From: Pontivivens nitratireducens
GTDB taxonomy: Bacteria > Pseudomonadota > Alphaproteobacteria > Rhodobacterales > Rhodobacteraceae
Assembly: GCF_014235845.1 (NCBI RefSeq)
Contig: NZ_JACJUQ010000003.1
Span: 1 to 64,000, forward strand
Length of the DNA: 64,000 nucleotides
Direction: 5' to 3'
The position numbers were made by a program, and so were the translations under genes. The notes below the pieces were generated by a model, which searched no databases, was not told where the DNA came from, and was given only the letters and a program-made list of their open reading frames with translations. Below, in pieces: positions 1 through 8,620 of this stretch (position 1 is the first letter of the stretch; each line of letters starts with the position of its first letter).

Positions 1-2
1 AT

Positions 3-71
3 CGAAATCCGGAGAACTTCCTGGCAGCCATCAAGCTCGCAGCGATCCGCATCTGGATTGCTGATCAATGA
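3..71 (+). pseudogene. IS5-type transposase, C-terminal fragment
   Basis: The first bases translate in frame 3 to a short tail containing ENFLAAIKLAAIRIW, which resembles the C-terminal end of IS5-family transposases. The usual ending (a DYESTP-like tail) can still be read just downstream in a shifted frame, ending at a TAG at 82-84, so the last codons appear to carry a one-base insertion. The rest of the element lies outside the window. The fragment abuts the stop codon of the leftward glycosyltransferase. The family call rests on recognising this tail only. Confidence 0.55.
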
Positions 72-80
72 GTCCACACC

Positions 81-1028
81 CTAGCGCAGCCAGAGGTCGG
101 CGGCGCGCAGGCGTTTGCGGATGTCCGCCTCATGCGGGGGCAGACCGTCCGCGAACAATGCGCGCGCCGCGGTACCGCCCCCGCGATAGAGCATTCTGTG
201 GAACGGGGGATAGCGTTTGAGCAACTTCTTGACCCGGTTTATCTGCGCGACCTGTTCCAGCCGTGCGATCACAGCGTCGGGTTCGCGGGCATAGGCCAGT
301 GGCAGAGTGCGCCAGTGGCAGGTCGACGCCCCGTCGAGGCCGGGAACCGCGCGCGGGGCACCGCCCTCGGCCGCGATGACTAGTGGCAGGGCGATCTGAT
401 CCAGCCACGGCATCAGCGCCTGTCCCGCCAGCGCCTCACCCGGATCGCTGCGGATCTCCGTCGCATATCTTGCGAACAGCTTGCCAAACCGGCGCGGGCA
501 GGGACCGAAGAACCATCCGGCGTTGTAATAGGGATATCGCTGCCAATCGCCGGGTGGATGGGCGGTATCCTCAATCAACTCCAGGCCGAATCGCTCATGC
601 AGGGCGCGCCAGATCTCACTCCTGTCCGGGCCGCCGGGCACAGGGTTCGGCCAACTCGCCGTGCGGCGCAGACTGGCAGCGGGGCGGGCGGTGTCGATCC
701 GGGGCAGGGGGCCCAGAAACAGCGTGTCGGTGTCGAAAAAGAGGAACGGTTCTGCCTCAGGCAAGGCAGCAAGGGCTTCGATCTTGTTGCCATGAGGATA
801 GGCTGCGCCGAAATGCCTGCATTCGAACGGAGTGATCGGTGCGTGGCGTTCCAGCTCCCCCCTGATATCGGGGTCCGCGATGCGCGGATCCGTCGGCCAT
901 AACGGGCCGGGTTGCGGCTCCATCAACCACAGCCGCATGTCGGGGGAGGGTACATAGCTGGCGGTCGCCAACAGCGCCTCATAGGCCAGCCGCCCCTCCT
1001 GTACCACGATCATCACGTTCAGCGGCAT
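81..1028 (-). CDS. putative glycosyltransferase with DxD motif
   Basis: This 315-residue protein has a DTDT motif near residues 99-102, inside the hydrophobic stretch FLFFDTDTLFLGPL. That arrangement is typical of nucleotide-sugar-dependent transferases that bind a metal through Asp-x-Asp. An upstream HGNKI segment fits a sugar-nucleotide-binding region. No signal peptide or membrane segment is visible, so it is probably cytoplasmic. I chose the ATG at 1028 because the reading frame upstream runs into the tRNA-Arg gene. The Shine-Dalgarno sequence is weak. Donor and acceptor cannot be inferred. The neighbours (an IS fragment and a tRNA) say nothing about its pathway. Confidence 0.7.
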   Translation of the reverse strand: MPLNVMIVVQEGRLAYEALLATASYVPSPDMRLWLMEPQPGPLWPTDPRIADPDIRGELERHAPITPFECRHFGAAYPHGNKIEALAALPEAEPFLFFDTDTLFLGPLPRIDTARPAASLRRTASWPNPVPGGPDRSEIWRALHERFGLELIEDTAHPPGDWQRYPYYNAGWFFGPCPRRFGKLFARYATEIRSDPGEALAGQALMPWLDQIALPLVIAAEGGAPRAVPGLDGASTCHWRTLPLAYAREPDAVIARLEQVAQINRVKKLLKRYPPFHRMLYRGGGTAARALFADGLPPHEADIRKRLRAADLWLR

Positions 1029-1087
1029 GGTGCCCCCATCAAGAAGCGTTGCGCTCTCCTCACGCTTACAGTATGCAGCGGGCGGAC

Positions 1088-1164
1088 GCACCCATAGCTC
1101 AGCTGGATAGAGCGCTGCCCTCCGAAGGCAGAGGCCTCAGGTTCGAATCCTGATGGGTGCACCA
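1088..1164 (+). tRNA. tRNA-Arg (anticodon CCG)
   Basis: A full cloverleaf can be drawn. The acceptor arm GCACCCA pairs with TGGGTGC, the anticodon stem CTGCC pairs with GGCAG, and the seven-base loop CTCCGAA gives anticodon CCG. A TTCGAATCC T-loop and an encoded CCA end are present. Decayed mobile DNA begins soon after its 3' end, which fits a history of insertions at this tRNA. I found no duplicate of its 3' end further downstream. Confidence 0.95.
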
Positions 1165-1191
1165 TGACTTTTCCACCGCATTGAATTTGTT

Positions 1192-1425
1192 CTAAGACCT
1201 TGAAAAAAAGACAGTTGGTGTTCGAAGGCCTTGATTCCGGCTATATGCAACCGGCTCCAAAAAGGCCAATCTCAGCACCGTCCGACGCCACATCAAGTTC
1301 ACTTTTTCAAAGATATTCCAAGTACTTGTTAGAAACTGGAGCGCGTGTTCGAACTGTTTCTTCATGGTGTAGCGGGGTTTGCCCACAGAAGTCCGGCTTC
1401 TCTTCAGAGAGCAGCTTGATCCCAC
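1192..1425 (-). pseudogene. possible C-terminal remnant of a large recombinase
   Basis: The leftward frame gives a 77-residue stretch with the pattern GKPRYTMKKQFEHAL, then WNIFEKVNLMWRRTVLRLAF and a short FRTP-like ending. This pattern resembles the extreme C-terminus of large serine recombinases seen in alphaproteobacterial mobile elements. No catalytic domain is present and there is no convincing ribosome binding site, so it is most likely a decayed fragment. The identification is from memory of the tail pattern and is weak. The rest of 1165-1521 shows no gene. Confidence 0.3.
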
Positions 1426-1521
1426 AGCGTCTCGACCAAACCTTTCAGATGATCATTTGCCGTGGCCACATGCACATGGATGTGCCTCCCAGAGGCGGTC
1501 GCTAAAATTCGGGCCAGTGGG

Positions 1522-1900
1522 TAAGGTGGATCACATGACGAAAGAAGTGATCCGAAATGAAGAACGACAGAACCATTCGGCTGAGTTTAAGGCGCGTGTT
1601 GCACTTGATGCGATCCGCGAGCAGCTGACGCTGGCGGCGGAGATTGAGAAGCTGTATGCGACGAATGGGCCACAGGTGATAAAGCGGGATTTCTGGTCGA
1701 TGCCTCGCTCCATTTGCTCGGGGCGCGAGGCAAAAAATGGTTGCCCTGCTACAATACCGACCGGCCCCATTCGACCCACGGTATCTTGACCCCCAACGAG
1801 GCCTATGGCAGCAAACAGAACCCATGAGGTTAGCAGCCTAAGTGAACCCTGATCTAGCTCAACAAGGCTGCAAACTGGTCGAATAACCAGGACCACCTCA
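1522..1900 (+). mobile_element. IS3-family relic (orfA start joined to orfB end)
   Basis: From about 1535 the plus strand encodes RQNHSAEFKARVALDAI and following residues, typical of the N-terminal helix-turn-helix of IS3-family OrfA. This breaks off near 1680. From about 1757 another frame reads YNTDRPHSTHGILTPNEAY, the classic end of the IS3 OrfB integrase, then a stop after GSKQNP. The middle of the element, including the DDE catalytic core, is missing. The right end (CCAGGACCACCTCA, 1887-1900) is inversely related to TAAGGTGGATCA at 1522-1533, so both terminal repeats seem to survive. It is about 380 bp, against about 1.2-1.5 kb for an intact element, and cannot move by itself. Confidence 0.75.
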
Positions 1901-1917
1901 AAAGGACAGATTTCGGC

Positions 1918-2610
1918 ATGACTACAGGCAAGTTGCAGACACTCGACCGTGGCATCGAAGCATTGCTGCTGGTGGCCAAAGCACCTGAGGGACTCACGGT
2001 CAGCAATCTTGCGACTCGACTAGGCCTGCATCGCGCGGTCACCTACCGAATTGTTGCGACGCTGGCCGATCGTGGCATGGTCCGACGCGTGGGGGACGGT
2101 TGTATCGTGCTGGGCGCGAATGCGTATCTACTCGGCGGGAATACCGTGGATAATATCCGCGCCATGGCTCTCCCGGTTCTGGAAGACCTTGCTAAGAGAT
2201 GCGAGGCAACTGCTTTTCTGTCTATGGCTGACAGCGAGGAATGTGTAGTAGTGCTATCCGCTGAGCCACGGGACGTAGCTGTCACCATTCGTTACCGGGT
2301 TGGACGGCGCCATCCGATTACCCTCGGTGCCGCCGGGATCGCCATTCTTGCGGCGCGCCCCGAAACGGAAGCAGATTCTCAAGATGTCCGTTCTGCTCGT
2401 AAACTTGGCTACAGTATTACGCGCAGCCAATTGCATAAGGGTGCAGTGGGTGTATCCAGTGCGCTGCGTCTCACTGGTGGTGGGTTTGCAAGACATGAGT
2501 TTTCGGTCGGAGTGGTTGCTTTCGAGGACCTGGATTTGGATGCTGCAACAGCAGCCGTCGCGGACGCGGCACAAACACTGTCGAAGATGATCACCTCCCT
2601 GTCTTTGTAG
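1918..2610 (+). CDS. IclR-family transcriptional regulator
   Basis: This 230-residue protein has the IclR layout. A winged helix-turn-helix covers about residues 8-65 (GLTVSNLATRLGLHRAVTYR), then a linker helix and a C-terminal effector-binding domain (RRHPITLGAAGIAILA, and HEFSVGVVAF). IclR proteins act as dimers and often control catabolic genes next to them. It sits directly upstream of the P450/TRAP cluster in the same direction, so those genes are the likely targets. It is slightly shorter than the common 250 residues. The gene starts 17 bp after the end of the IS3 relic, so its original promoter may have been disturbed. Confidence 0.88.
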   Translation: MTTGKLQTLDRGIEALLLVAKAPEGLTVSNLATRLGLHRAVTYRIVATLADRGMVRRVGDGCIVLGANAYLLGGNTVDNIRAMALPVLEDLAKRCEATAFLSMADSEECVVVLSAEPRDVAVTIRYRVGRRHPITLGAAGIAILAARPETEADSQDVRSARKLGYSITRSQLHKGAVGVSSALRLTGGGFARHEFSVGVVAFEDLDLDAATAAVADAAQTLSKMITSLSL

Positions 2611-2830
2611 AATGTCGAGTTTTGCATAAGGCGACAGTCCGTTTGCCGCATAACGCCGGGAAGCGGGACCGCGCAGTCCGAGGGCGTCATCGGCCTGCCG
2701 CATCAACAGCAGACTACTGTCGGATCTGAGGTGCGTGCGCGGTAACTGCCGCGGCCTCCGGCTGTCGAAATCCACCCGATTGTTCCGTTCAGAACCCGCT
2801 TCCTCCGGATCATCCGTGAAACATGCCGCA

Positions 2831-2860
2831 TATCCTTTAATATCATGATTTATATGGATA
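2831..2860. promoter_or_regulatory. imperfect 30-bp palindrome upstream of the P450 gene
   Basis: The 416-bp gap 2611-3026 contains no convincing gene and is AT-rich in its second half. Within it lies a dyad centred on TCATGA, with outer arms TATCC and GGATA. By eye, 11 of 15 positions of the two half-sites match. It lies about 170 bp before the P450 start codon, so it is a candidate operator for the adjacent IclR regulator or another dimeric regulator. Promoter boxes could not be assigned with confidence. Confidence 0.4.
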
Positions 2861-3026
2861 ATGCAGCGATCAGCACGGCAAAATCAGCAGATCACCTCGG
2901 AATACGCGACTATGAGCGCACAGGTTGTAACTATATTAGTCATTGCCTGCCCATTCCGCCTGAAGTAAAAGTGGCCTCGAACATCGCGATTGGGACGGGG
3001 GAGCGAGATTGAGAGGAGGCAACGAG

Positions 3027-5363
3027 ATGGCCGACCAAACCGCAAATACTGCGAGTGAATGCCCGTTCAGTGGCGCGGCCTCTAAGGCGCAGAGTTGTCC
3101 CATTACTGACCCGGCAGCCTTGGCCCGCGAATTTGACGCTTTCCAGGGACCTTACCAATTGGACCCCGCGGAAGCCCTGCGCTGGTCGCGCGATCAGCTT
3201 CCCGTATTTTACGCCCCCAAACTAGGATACTGGGTTGTCTCACGCTACGATGACATCAAATCGGTATTCCGCGATCCGATCCTGTTTTCCCCGCGCAATG
3301 TGCTAGAGAAAATCACGCCTGCCACGCCTGAGGCGCAGGAAATCCTCAAGAGCTATGATTATGGCATGGCCCGCACCTTGGTGAATGAGGACGAGCCTGC
3401 GCATATGGAGCGTCGCCGTGCGCTGCAAGATCATTTTATGCCCGAAAAGCTGGAACAGCAGCAGGACATGATCCGCCGACTGACCCGCGAAAAGATTGAT
3501 GCCTTTATCGATAGCGGGCGGGTCGATCTGATCGATGGCATGTTATACGAAGTGCCGCTTTTGGTGGCGCTACATTTTCTTGGCGTGCCCGAAGATGAAA
3601 TCGCCACCCTCAAAACATTTACACTGGCCCATTCGGTCAACACATGGGGAAAGCCGTCAGATCAAAAGCAGATCGAGGTCGCTCATGACGTAGGGCGTTT
3701 CTGGCAGTACGCAGGCGAGGTTATCGAAAAGATGCGCGGCCAGCCCGAGGGCACGGGTTGGATGCATCACACAATCCGAATGAACGCCGAGATCCCTGAG
3801 GTTGTCACCGACAGTTATGTGCATTCGATGATGATGGCCATCATCGTTGCCGCACATGAGACAACGTCACTGGCTTCTGCCAATATGTTCAAGACTCTGC
3901 TGACCCATCGCGACGCATGGAACGACATCTGCGCCGATCCGTCGTTGATCCCCAATGCGGTGGAGGAATGTTTGCGCTATGCGGGGTCAACCGTTGCCTG
4001 GCGTCGCCAGACCACCGCGCCGACAACTCTGAACGGTGTCGACCTGCCGGAAGGTGCGAAGTTGTTGATCGTGCAGGCTTCCGGCAACCAAGACGAGCGG
4101 CATTTCGAGGGAGGCGATACCCTGGACATTTACCGCGACAACGCCATCGATCACCTGACCTTCGGCTATGGAGCGCATCAATGCATGGGCAAGAACATCG
4201 GCCGGATGGAAATGCGGATTTTCCTGGAAGAAGTGACGCGCCGCCTGCCACATCTGCGCCTGGCCGACCAAGAATTCTCTTACATGCCCAACACCTCTTT
4301 CCGTGGTCCCGATGAGCTATGGGTCGAATGGGATCCTGCGCAGAACCCAGAACGGACCGATCCGAGCGCGACGGAGCTTCACCGCAGATTTCCCGTGGGT
4401 CCCCCCGCGTGGCGCGACATCGCCCGCAAGGTGCGTATTTCCGAAGTGCGCCGGGAAGCTGACGGTATTCTCGGCCTGACCATCGAGGACGCACAGGGCC
4501 GCCCTCTGCCGAAATGGAGCGCCGGATCCCATATCGAGCTATGCGTAGGCGATTATAATCGCAAATATTCGCTGTGCGGATCACCTGACGATGACAGCTA
4601 CCATGTCGCCATCTTGCGCGAGGATATGGGGCGTGGTGGGTCGCGATACATCCACGATACCATTCATGCAGGCGCGGAAATCCGGATGCGAGGACCGGCC
4701 AACCTGTTCCATCTGGACGAGACTGCGCCGCATGTGGTGCTGGTCGCGGGCGGCATCGGCATCACACCGATCCTTGCCATGGCCGACCGTTTGAAAACCT
4801 TGGGGCACAGCTATGAGCTGCACTATGCCGGCCGGTCGAAATCAACCATGGCATTTCTCAACCGCGTGATCCAAGATCATGGTGCGGTGCTGTCGCTGTA
4901 CGCAGGGGACGAAGGACGTCGAATGGACCTTTCCGCCGTTGTGTCTGGACTCAACGATGGCGCGCAGGTCTATGCTTGTGGTCCGCAGAGACTGCTCAGC
5001 ACGCTGGAGACGCTGACGAATGATTTTCCGGAGGGCACCTATCACTTTGAACATTTTTCCTCCAATGCCTCGGTAATTGATCCCGACAAAGAACAGGCGT
5101 TTCAGGTTGAGTTGGCGGACTCGGGTCAGGTGCTGAATATTGCGTCCGACACAACATTGTTGGATGCGATATTGGCGGCGGGCATCGACGTTGCTTGCGA
5201 TTGTCGTGAAGGTTTGTGCGGCTCTTGCGAGGTGGCGGTTATCGAGGGAGAGATCGACCATCGAGACATGGTTCTAACGCGCGCCGAACGGATCGAAAGC
5301 AAACGCATGATGACTTGCTGTTCGCGTGGTAAAGACGGGGCGCGGATCAAGCTTGCCCTTTAA
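3027..5363 (+). CDS. self-sufficient cytochrome P450 fused to FMN/2Fe-2S reductase (CYP116B type)
   Basis: This 778-residue monooxygenase carries its own electron-transfer chain, using NAD(P)H and O2 to hydroxylate or dealkylate a substrate. The P450 domain (about 1-445) shows the I-helix motif AAHETTS, the ExxR motif ECLR and the haem loop FGYGAHQCMG with ligand Cys386. A phthalate-dioxygenase-reductase-type part follows, with FMN site RKYSL and nucleotide site GGIGITP. The C-terminal plant-type ferredoxin has CDCREGLCGSC plus a later Cys. This domain order matches the CYP116B/P450RhF class. I chose the ATG at 3027 because AGGAGG lies 7 bases upstream; an in-frame TTG at 3009 is less likely. 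The TRAP genes follow at once, which suggests that the imported compound is the substrate. Confidence 0.93.
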   Translation: MADQTANTASECPFSGAASKAQSCPITDPAALAREFDAFQGPYQLDPAEALRWSRDQLPVFYAPKLGYWVVSRYDDIKSVFRDPILFSPRNVLEKITPATPEAQEILKSYDYGMARTLVNEDEPAHMERRRALQDHFMPEKLEQQQDMIRRLTREKIDAFIDSGRVDLIDGMLYEVPLLVALHFLGVPEDEIATLKTFTLAHSVNTWGKPSDQKQIEVAHDVGRFWQYAGEVIEKMRGQPEGTGWMHHTIRMNAEIPEVVTDSYVHSMMMAIIVAAHETTSLASANMFKTLLTHRDAWNDICADPSLIPNAVEECLRYAGSTVAWRRQTTAPTTLNGVDLPEGAKLLIVQASGNQDERHFEGGDTLDIYRDNAIDHLTFGYGAHQCMGKNIGRMEMRIFLEEVTRRLPHLRLADQEFSYMPNTSFRGPDELWVEWDPAQNPERTDPSATELHRRFPVGPPAWRDIARKVRISEVRREADGILGLTIEDAQGRPLPKWSAGSHIELCVGDYNRKYSLCGSPDDDSYHVAILREDMGRGGSRYIHDTIHAGAEIRMRGPANLFHLDETAPHVVLVAGGIGITPILAMADRLKTLGHSYELHYAGRSKSTMAFLNRVIQDHGAVLSLYAGDEGRRMDLSAVVSGLNDGAQVYACGPQRLLSTLETLTNDFPEGTYHFEHFSSNASVIDPDKEQAFQVELADSGQVLNIASDTTLLDAILAAGIDVACDCREGLCGSCEVAVIEGEIDHRDMVLTRAERIESKRMMTCCSRGKDGARIKLAL

Positions 5364-5407
5364 AAACACTACTCAAGAAATAACTCTGACAAACTGGGGA
5401 GCCAAAA

Positions 5408-6436
5408 ATGTCACCTAAAAGAACCTTTATAGCCACCATTGCCACAACGGCCGCTCTGGCCACCAGCGTTCAGGCGGAAACAACGCTAAAGATCAGCCAC
5501 TATACGCCTGCCCTGCACGGTATCCAGACTGATTTCCTTGTGCCATGGAGCGAGCAGGTGACTGAATGCACGGACGGCGAAGTCCAGTTCGAGATCTTTG
5601 CCGCAGGCAGCCAGCTGGGCAATGTGGCGCGCCAGCAAGAACAGGTTTTAGCCGGAGTCGTCGACATCGCCCACGGATTGCACGGCATTCCACGCGGCCG
5701 CTTTCCGCGTACCTCGTTGATCGACATGCCGTTCCTTACCAATGACGCCGGTGCCGCCAGTCAGGCACTGTGGGATTTGCTGCCGACACATCTGGCCGAG
5801 GAATACGAAGGTCTCAAGGTTCTCGCGCTTCACGCTCACAACAGCGGGCTGCTGCACACCAACTCCACAAAAGTCGAGACGATGGAGGATATGGAGGGTC
5901 TGCGCATTCGCACGCCCAGCCCTGCCGTGTCGCAAATGCTGTCCACGCTGGGCGCCGACCCTCAGGGCCTGCCACCGAGTGAAGTCTATGAAAGCTTGCA
6001 ACGCGGCGTCATCGACGGCACCGTTTTTCCTTGGGATCCGGTCAAAAGCTTTGGCCTGAACGAGGTGCTGAATTATCATCTGGACTTGCGCGCCTACACA
6101 GTTTCGTTTTTCTTCGTGATGAATGAGAATTCCTATGACAGTCTCAGCGAAAAGGCTCAGTCCTGTATCGATGAGGCCTCGGGCGCGGATTTGGTGGCGA
6201 AGTTCGGCGACTGGTGGGACGCATGGGATGCACCGGGCCGCCAGGGCGCCATCGAGGCCGGCCATGAGATCACCGAACTGTCTGAGGACGAACGGGCCCG
6301 TTGGCGCGAAGCCTTGCAGCCGATGATGGACAGCTATCTACAGTCGATCGAGGAGAGCGGCGTGGATAATGCCACAGAAATCTATCAGGCGATGCAGGAC
6401 AAGATCGCCGAGTATGAAGCCGCGCAGCAGGATTAG
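5408..6436 (+). CDS. TRAP transporter substrate-binding protein, DctP family
   Basis: This 342-residue periplasmic solute receptor feeds the DctQ/DctM membrane pair encoded next to it. A Sec signal peptide is visible (basic MSPKR start, hydrophobic stretch, cleavage after SVQA). The mature protein has the DctP pattern, with KISHYTP at the start, GLRIRTPSPAV around the ligand-binding arginine, and LPPSEVYESLQRGVIDG. Family members usually bind organic acids through a conserved Arg. The position directly after the P450 points to a carboxylated substrate of that enzyme, which is inference. A GGGGAG ribosome binding site precedes the ATG. Confidence 0.92.
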   Translation: MSPKRTFIATIATTAALATSVQAETTLKISHYTPALHGIQTDFLVPWSEQVTECTDGEVQFEIFAAGSQLGNVARQQEQVLAGVVDIAHGLHGIPRGRFPRTSLIDMPFLTNDAGAASQALWDLLPTHLAEEYEGLKVLALHAHNSGLLHTNSTKVETMEDMEGLRIRTPSPAVSQMLSTLGADPQGLPPSEVYESLQRGVIDGTVFPWDPVKSFGLNEVLNYHLDLRAYTVSFFFVMNENSYDSLSEKAQSCIDEASGADLVAKFGDWWDAWDAPGRQGAIEAGHEITELSEDERARWREALQPMMDSYLQSIEESGVDNATEIYQAMQDKIAEYEAAQQD

Positions 6437-6474
6437 GGCGTTTCGACCTTTCATTGATACCGAACACCACTTTT

Positions 6475-6501
6475 CGCATCCGCCCAAACGGGGTGGATGC
6501 G
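6475..6501 (+). promoter_or_regulatory. strong intercistronic hairpin after dctP
   Basis: CGCATCC (6475-6481) pairs perfectly with GGATGCG (6495-6501), with further CCC/GGG pairing inside the loop. It lies 38 bases after the dctP stop. Hairpins at this position can stabilise the 3' end of the receptor mRNA and so raise receptor levels over the membrane subunits. No T-run follows directly. Confidence 0.6.
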
Positions 6502-6560
6502 AACTTGCGAAGCAAGGTTCAATGGAACGTCCATGCCCGGTCGGTTTGTAGATCGGGTTT

Positions 6561-6583
6561 TGGCCCTGGGGGCCAGGTTTTTT
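6561..6583 (+). terminator. terminator-like hairpin just before dctQ
   Basis: TGGCC (6561-6565) pairs with GGCCA (6571-6575), followed by GG and six T residues ending two bases before the dctQ ATG. The short stem with a T-run looks like a weak, partly readable terminator. With the hairpin at 6475 it would make transcription of dctQM a fraction of that of dctP. Termination efficiency is not known. Confidence 0.45.
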
Positions 6584-6584
6584 C

Positions 6585-7088
6585 ATGGGAGATCATCACT
6601 TGGTACAGGTTGCAAAGTTGACAGGTTGGCTGATCCAGGGGCTGGCAATTCTGGGTGTGGCTGCTTTTGGCGCTGCGGCTCTTGTCACGGTGGTCGATAT
6701 TCTGGGACGGCGTATCGGGTATCCAATCGAAGGCGTCGTGGATCTGGTGCAACTGTCCGTCGTCACCGGTGCTTGGCTGACGATGCCGTTTGCGTTTTAT
6801 ACGGCGACGCATGTCACCGTCGATTTCCTGCTGGCGGCACTACCCGCCAGTCTGGTGATTCCACTAAAAGTGCTGGGGGCTCTGGCCAGTTTCGTACTGG
6901 TCGGCCTGATGCTGTGGCGGGGCTACCTGACGTTTGAGACGCGCACCATGTTCGGTGACAAGTCGCAGCAACTGGGCATTCCCATCGCTTGGTACTGGTA
7001 CCCGCTGCTGGTCGGGCTGGCGGTGTCGCTGCCAGCAATCCTTCTGGAATCGGTGAAATCAATAAAACAAGAGTTGGGACATGAGTGA
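6585..7088 (+). CDS. TRAP transporter small permease, DctQ family
   Basis: This 167-residue membrane protein has about four hydrophobic helices (for example ILGVAAFGAAALVTVVDILG and LVGLAVSLPAILL), as in DctQ subunits. The family motif region around VVDILGRRIGYPIEGVVDL is present. DctQ works with DctM as the small subunit of the Na+-dependent transporter. Its stop overlaps the start of dctM by 8 bases, so the two are translationally coupled. The ATG lies right after a T-run and has only a weak AGG upstream. A TTG a few codons later, with GGGAG in front of it, is an alternative start. Confidence 0.87.
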   Translation: MGDHHLVQVAKLTGWLIQGLAILGVAAFGAAALVTVVDILGRRIGYPIEGVVDLVQLSVVTGAWLTMPFAFYTATHVTVDFLLAALPASLVIPLKVLGALASFVLVGLMLWRGYLTFETRTMFGDKSQQLGIPIAWYWYPLLVGLAVSLPAILLESVKSIKQELGHE

Positions 7089-8382
7089 TCCGACCCTTGG
7101 CCTTGTCGGCTTTGTCGCGGCACTGGCGCTTATAGCGTTTGGCCTGCCGGTCGCGATTTCGATGGGCGTTATCGGCGCTTTGGGCTACTGGTATCTGAAC
7201 GGTTGGATGGGCGTAGCCTATATCCTCGGGTCCAGCCCCTTTGAATCGATCTTTCCCTATTCATTTTCGGTGATCCCGCTGTTCGTCATGATGGGGGTGT
7301 TTGCATCACATGCCGGACTTTCACGGTCGCTGTTCAATGCCATAAATGCGTTTATCGGCCATCGACGGGGCGGTCTGGCAGTTACCACTGTCGGTGCCAG
7401 CGCATTCTTTGGCGCGATCTGTGGATCATCACTTGCAACCGTGGCGACCATCGGTCGCGTTGCTCTGCCCGAGATGAAACGCCACGGCTACGATCCGTCA
7501 CTCTCCACTGCCACTGTCGCGGCAGGTGGCACATTGGGCGTATTGATTCCGCCCTCGGTTCTGTTGGTGATTTACGGGCTTCTGACGCAAAGTTCCATCG
7601 GGCAGTTGTTTATCGGAGCACTGCTGCCGGGTATTCTGGGTGCGCTGTTATATGCCGGAGCCATCATGGTTCAGGTGCGTATGAAACCTGATATGGCACC
7701 ACCGTCCAAACGGACAGATTGGGCTAGTCGCATCCGTTACCTGGGACAAGTCTGGCAGGTGCTCGCCCTGTTTGTGTTGGTCATCGGCGGCATCTATGTG
7801 GGCTGGTTTTCCCCCACAGAAGCGGCGGCCGTAGGCGCAGTGGGTGCCTTCTTCCTGGCGGTGTTTTCGGGCGAACTGAACCGTAAGTCTCTTGTTGCTT
7901 CTGTGTTCGAAATCGCAGGTCTCACTGCGATGATCTTCCTAATTCTGATCGGTGCTGCGCTTTTCAACTTCTTTCTTGAGAATACCGGTCTGCCGCAAAT
8001 GTTGATCGAACAGATCCACAGTTCCGGGCTGACACCGATGGTAGTCATGGTGCTGATATTGATCTTTTACGTGATCCTTGGCTGCTTCATGGACGCGATG
8101 TCGATGATCCTACTCACAGTGCCGTTATTGGCACCCGTGGCGCTGGAGCTGGACTTCAATCTGATCTGGTTCGGCATCGTGGTAGTGACAGTCGCGGAGA
8201 TCGGACTGATCACGCCGCCCATCGGCATGAACCTTTTCGTAGTGCAGGCAGCGTCACGCGATGTGTCACAGTCCACAGTCATCAAGGGCATCCTGCCGTT
8301 CATCCTGGCGGACATTCTGCGGCTGTCGATCCTCGTCGCATTCCCCGCGATTGTACTATGGCTACCGAGTCAAACGTTCTGA
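7081..8382 (+). CDS. TRAP transporter large permease, DctM family
   Basis: This 433-residue polytopic membrane protein has the repeated hydrophobic segments of DctM, the ion-coupling channel subunit. Typical features are GLPVAISMGVIGALGYW near the N-terminus, GAICGSSLATVATIG, the SPTEAAAVGAVGAF motif mid-protein and LDFNLIWFGIVVV near the end. The length is normal for the family. It completes a full P-Q-M transporter behind the P450 gene. The 238-bp gap after it contains no gene I can support and separates it from the convergent GntR gene. Confidence 0.93.
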   Translation: MSDPTLGLVGFVAALALIAFGLPVAISMGVIGALGYWYLNGWMGVAYILGSSPFESIFPYSFSVIPLFVMMGVFASHAGLSRSLFNAINAFIGHRRGGLAVTTVGASAFFGAICGSSLATVATIGRVALPEMKRHGYDPSLSTATVAAGGTLGVLIPPSVLLVIYGLLTQSSIGQLFIGALLPGILGALLYAGAIMVQVRMKPDMAPPSKRTDWASRIRYLGQVWQVLALFVLVIGGIYVGWFSPTEAAAVGAVGAFFLAVFSGELNRKSLVASVFEIAGLTAMIFLILIGAALFNFFLENTGLPQMLIEQIHSSGLTPMVVMVLILIFYVILGCFMDAMSMILLTVPLLAPVALELDFNLIWFGIVVVTVAEIGLITPPIGMNLFVVQAASRDVSQSTVIKGILPFILADILRLSILVAFPAIVLWLPSQTF

Positions 8383-8620
8383 AGCCCGTTGGAACGGCAA
8401 ACAGACGTCTTGTAGCCGCGACTGCCCGGCTGGCGTGGGGCACTTGCGCTTCGCTTTCATTTGTCACGCCAAGGACGCCGATCTTGCCAATAGCAGGACT
8501 GTGGCTAGACCCACTGGACCTGCGCCGGCAATAGCTACCTAGTGAGAGAGAGCCGCCGTGCAATTCTTCCGGTCGCGGGAACGGATAGACTTGTACTCAT
8601 AAAACGCGAAAGCTCGGTTT

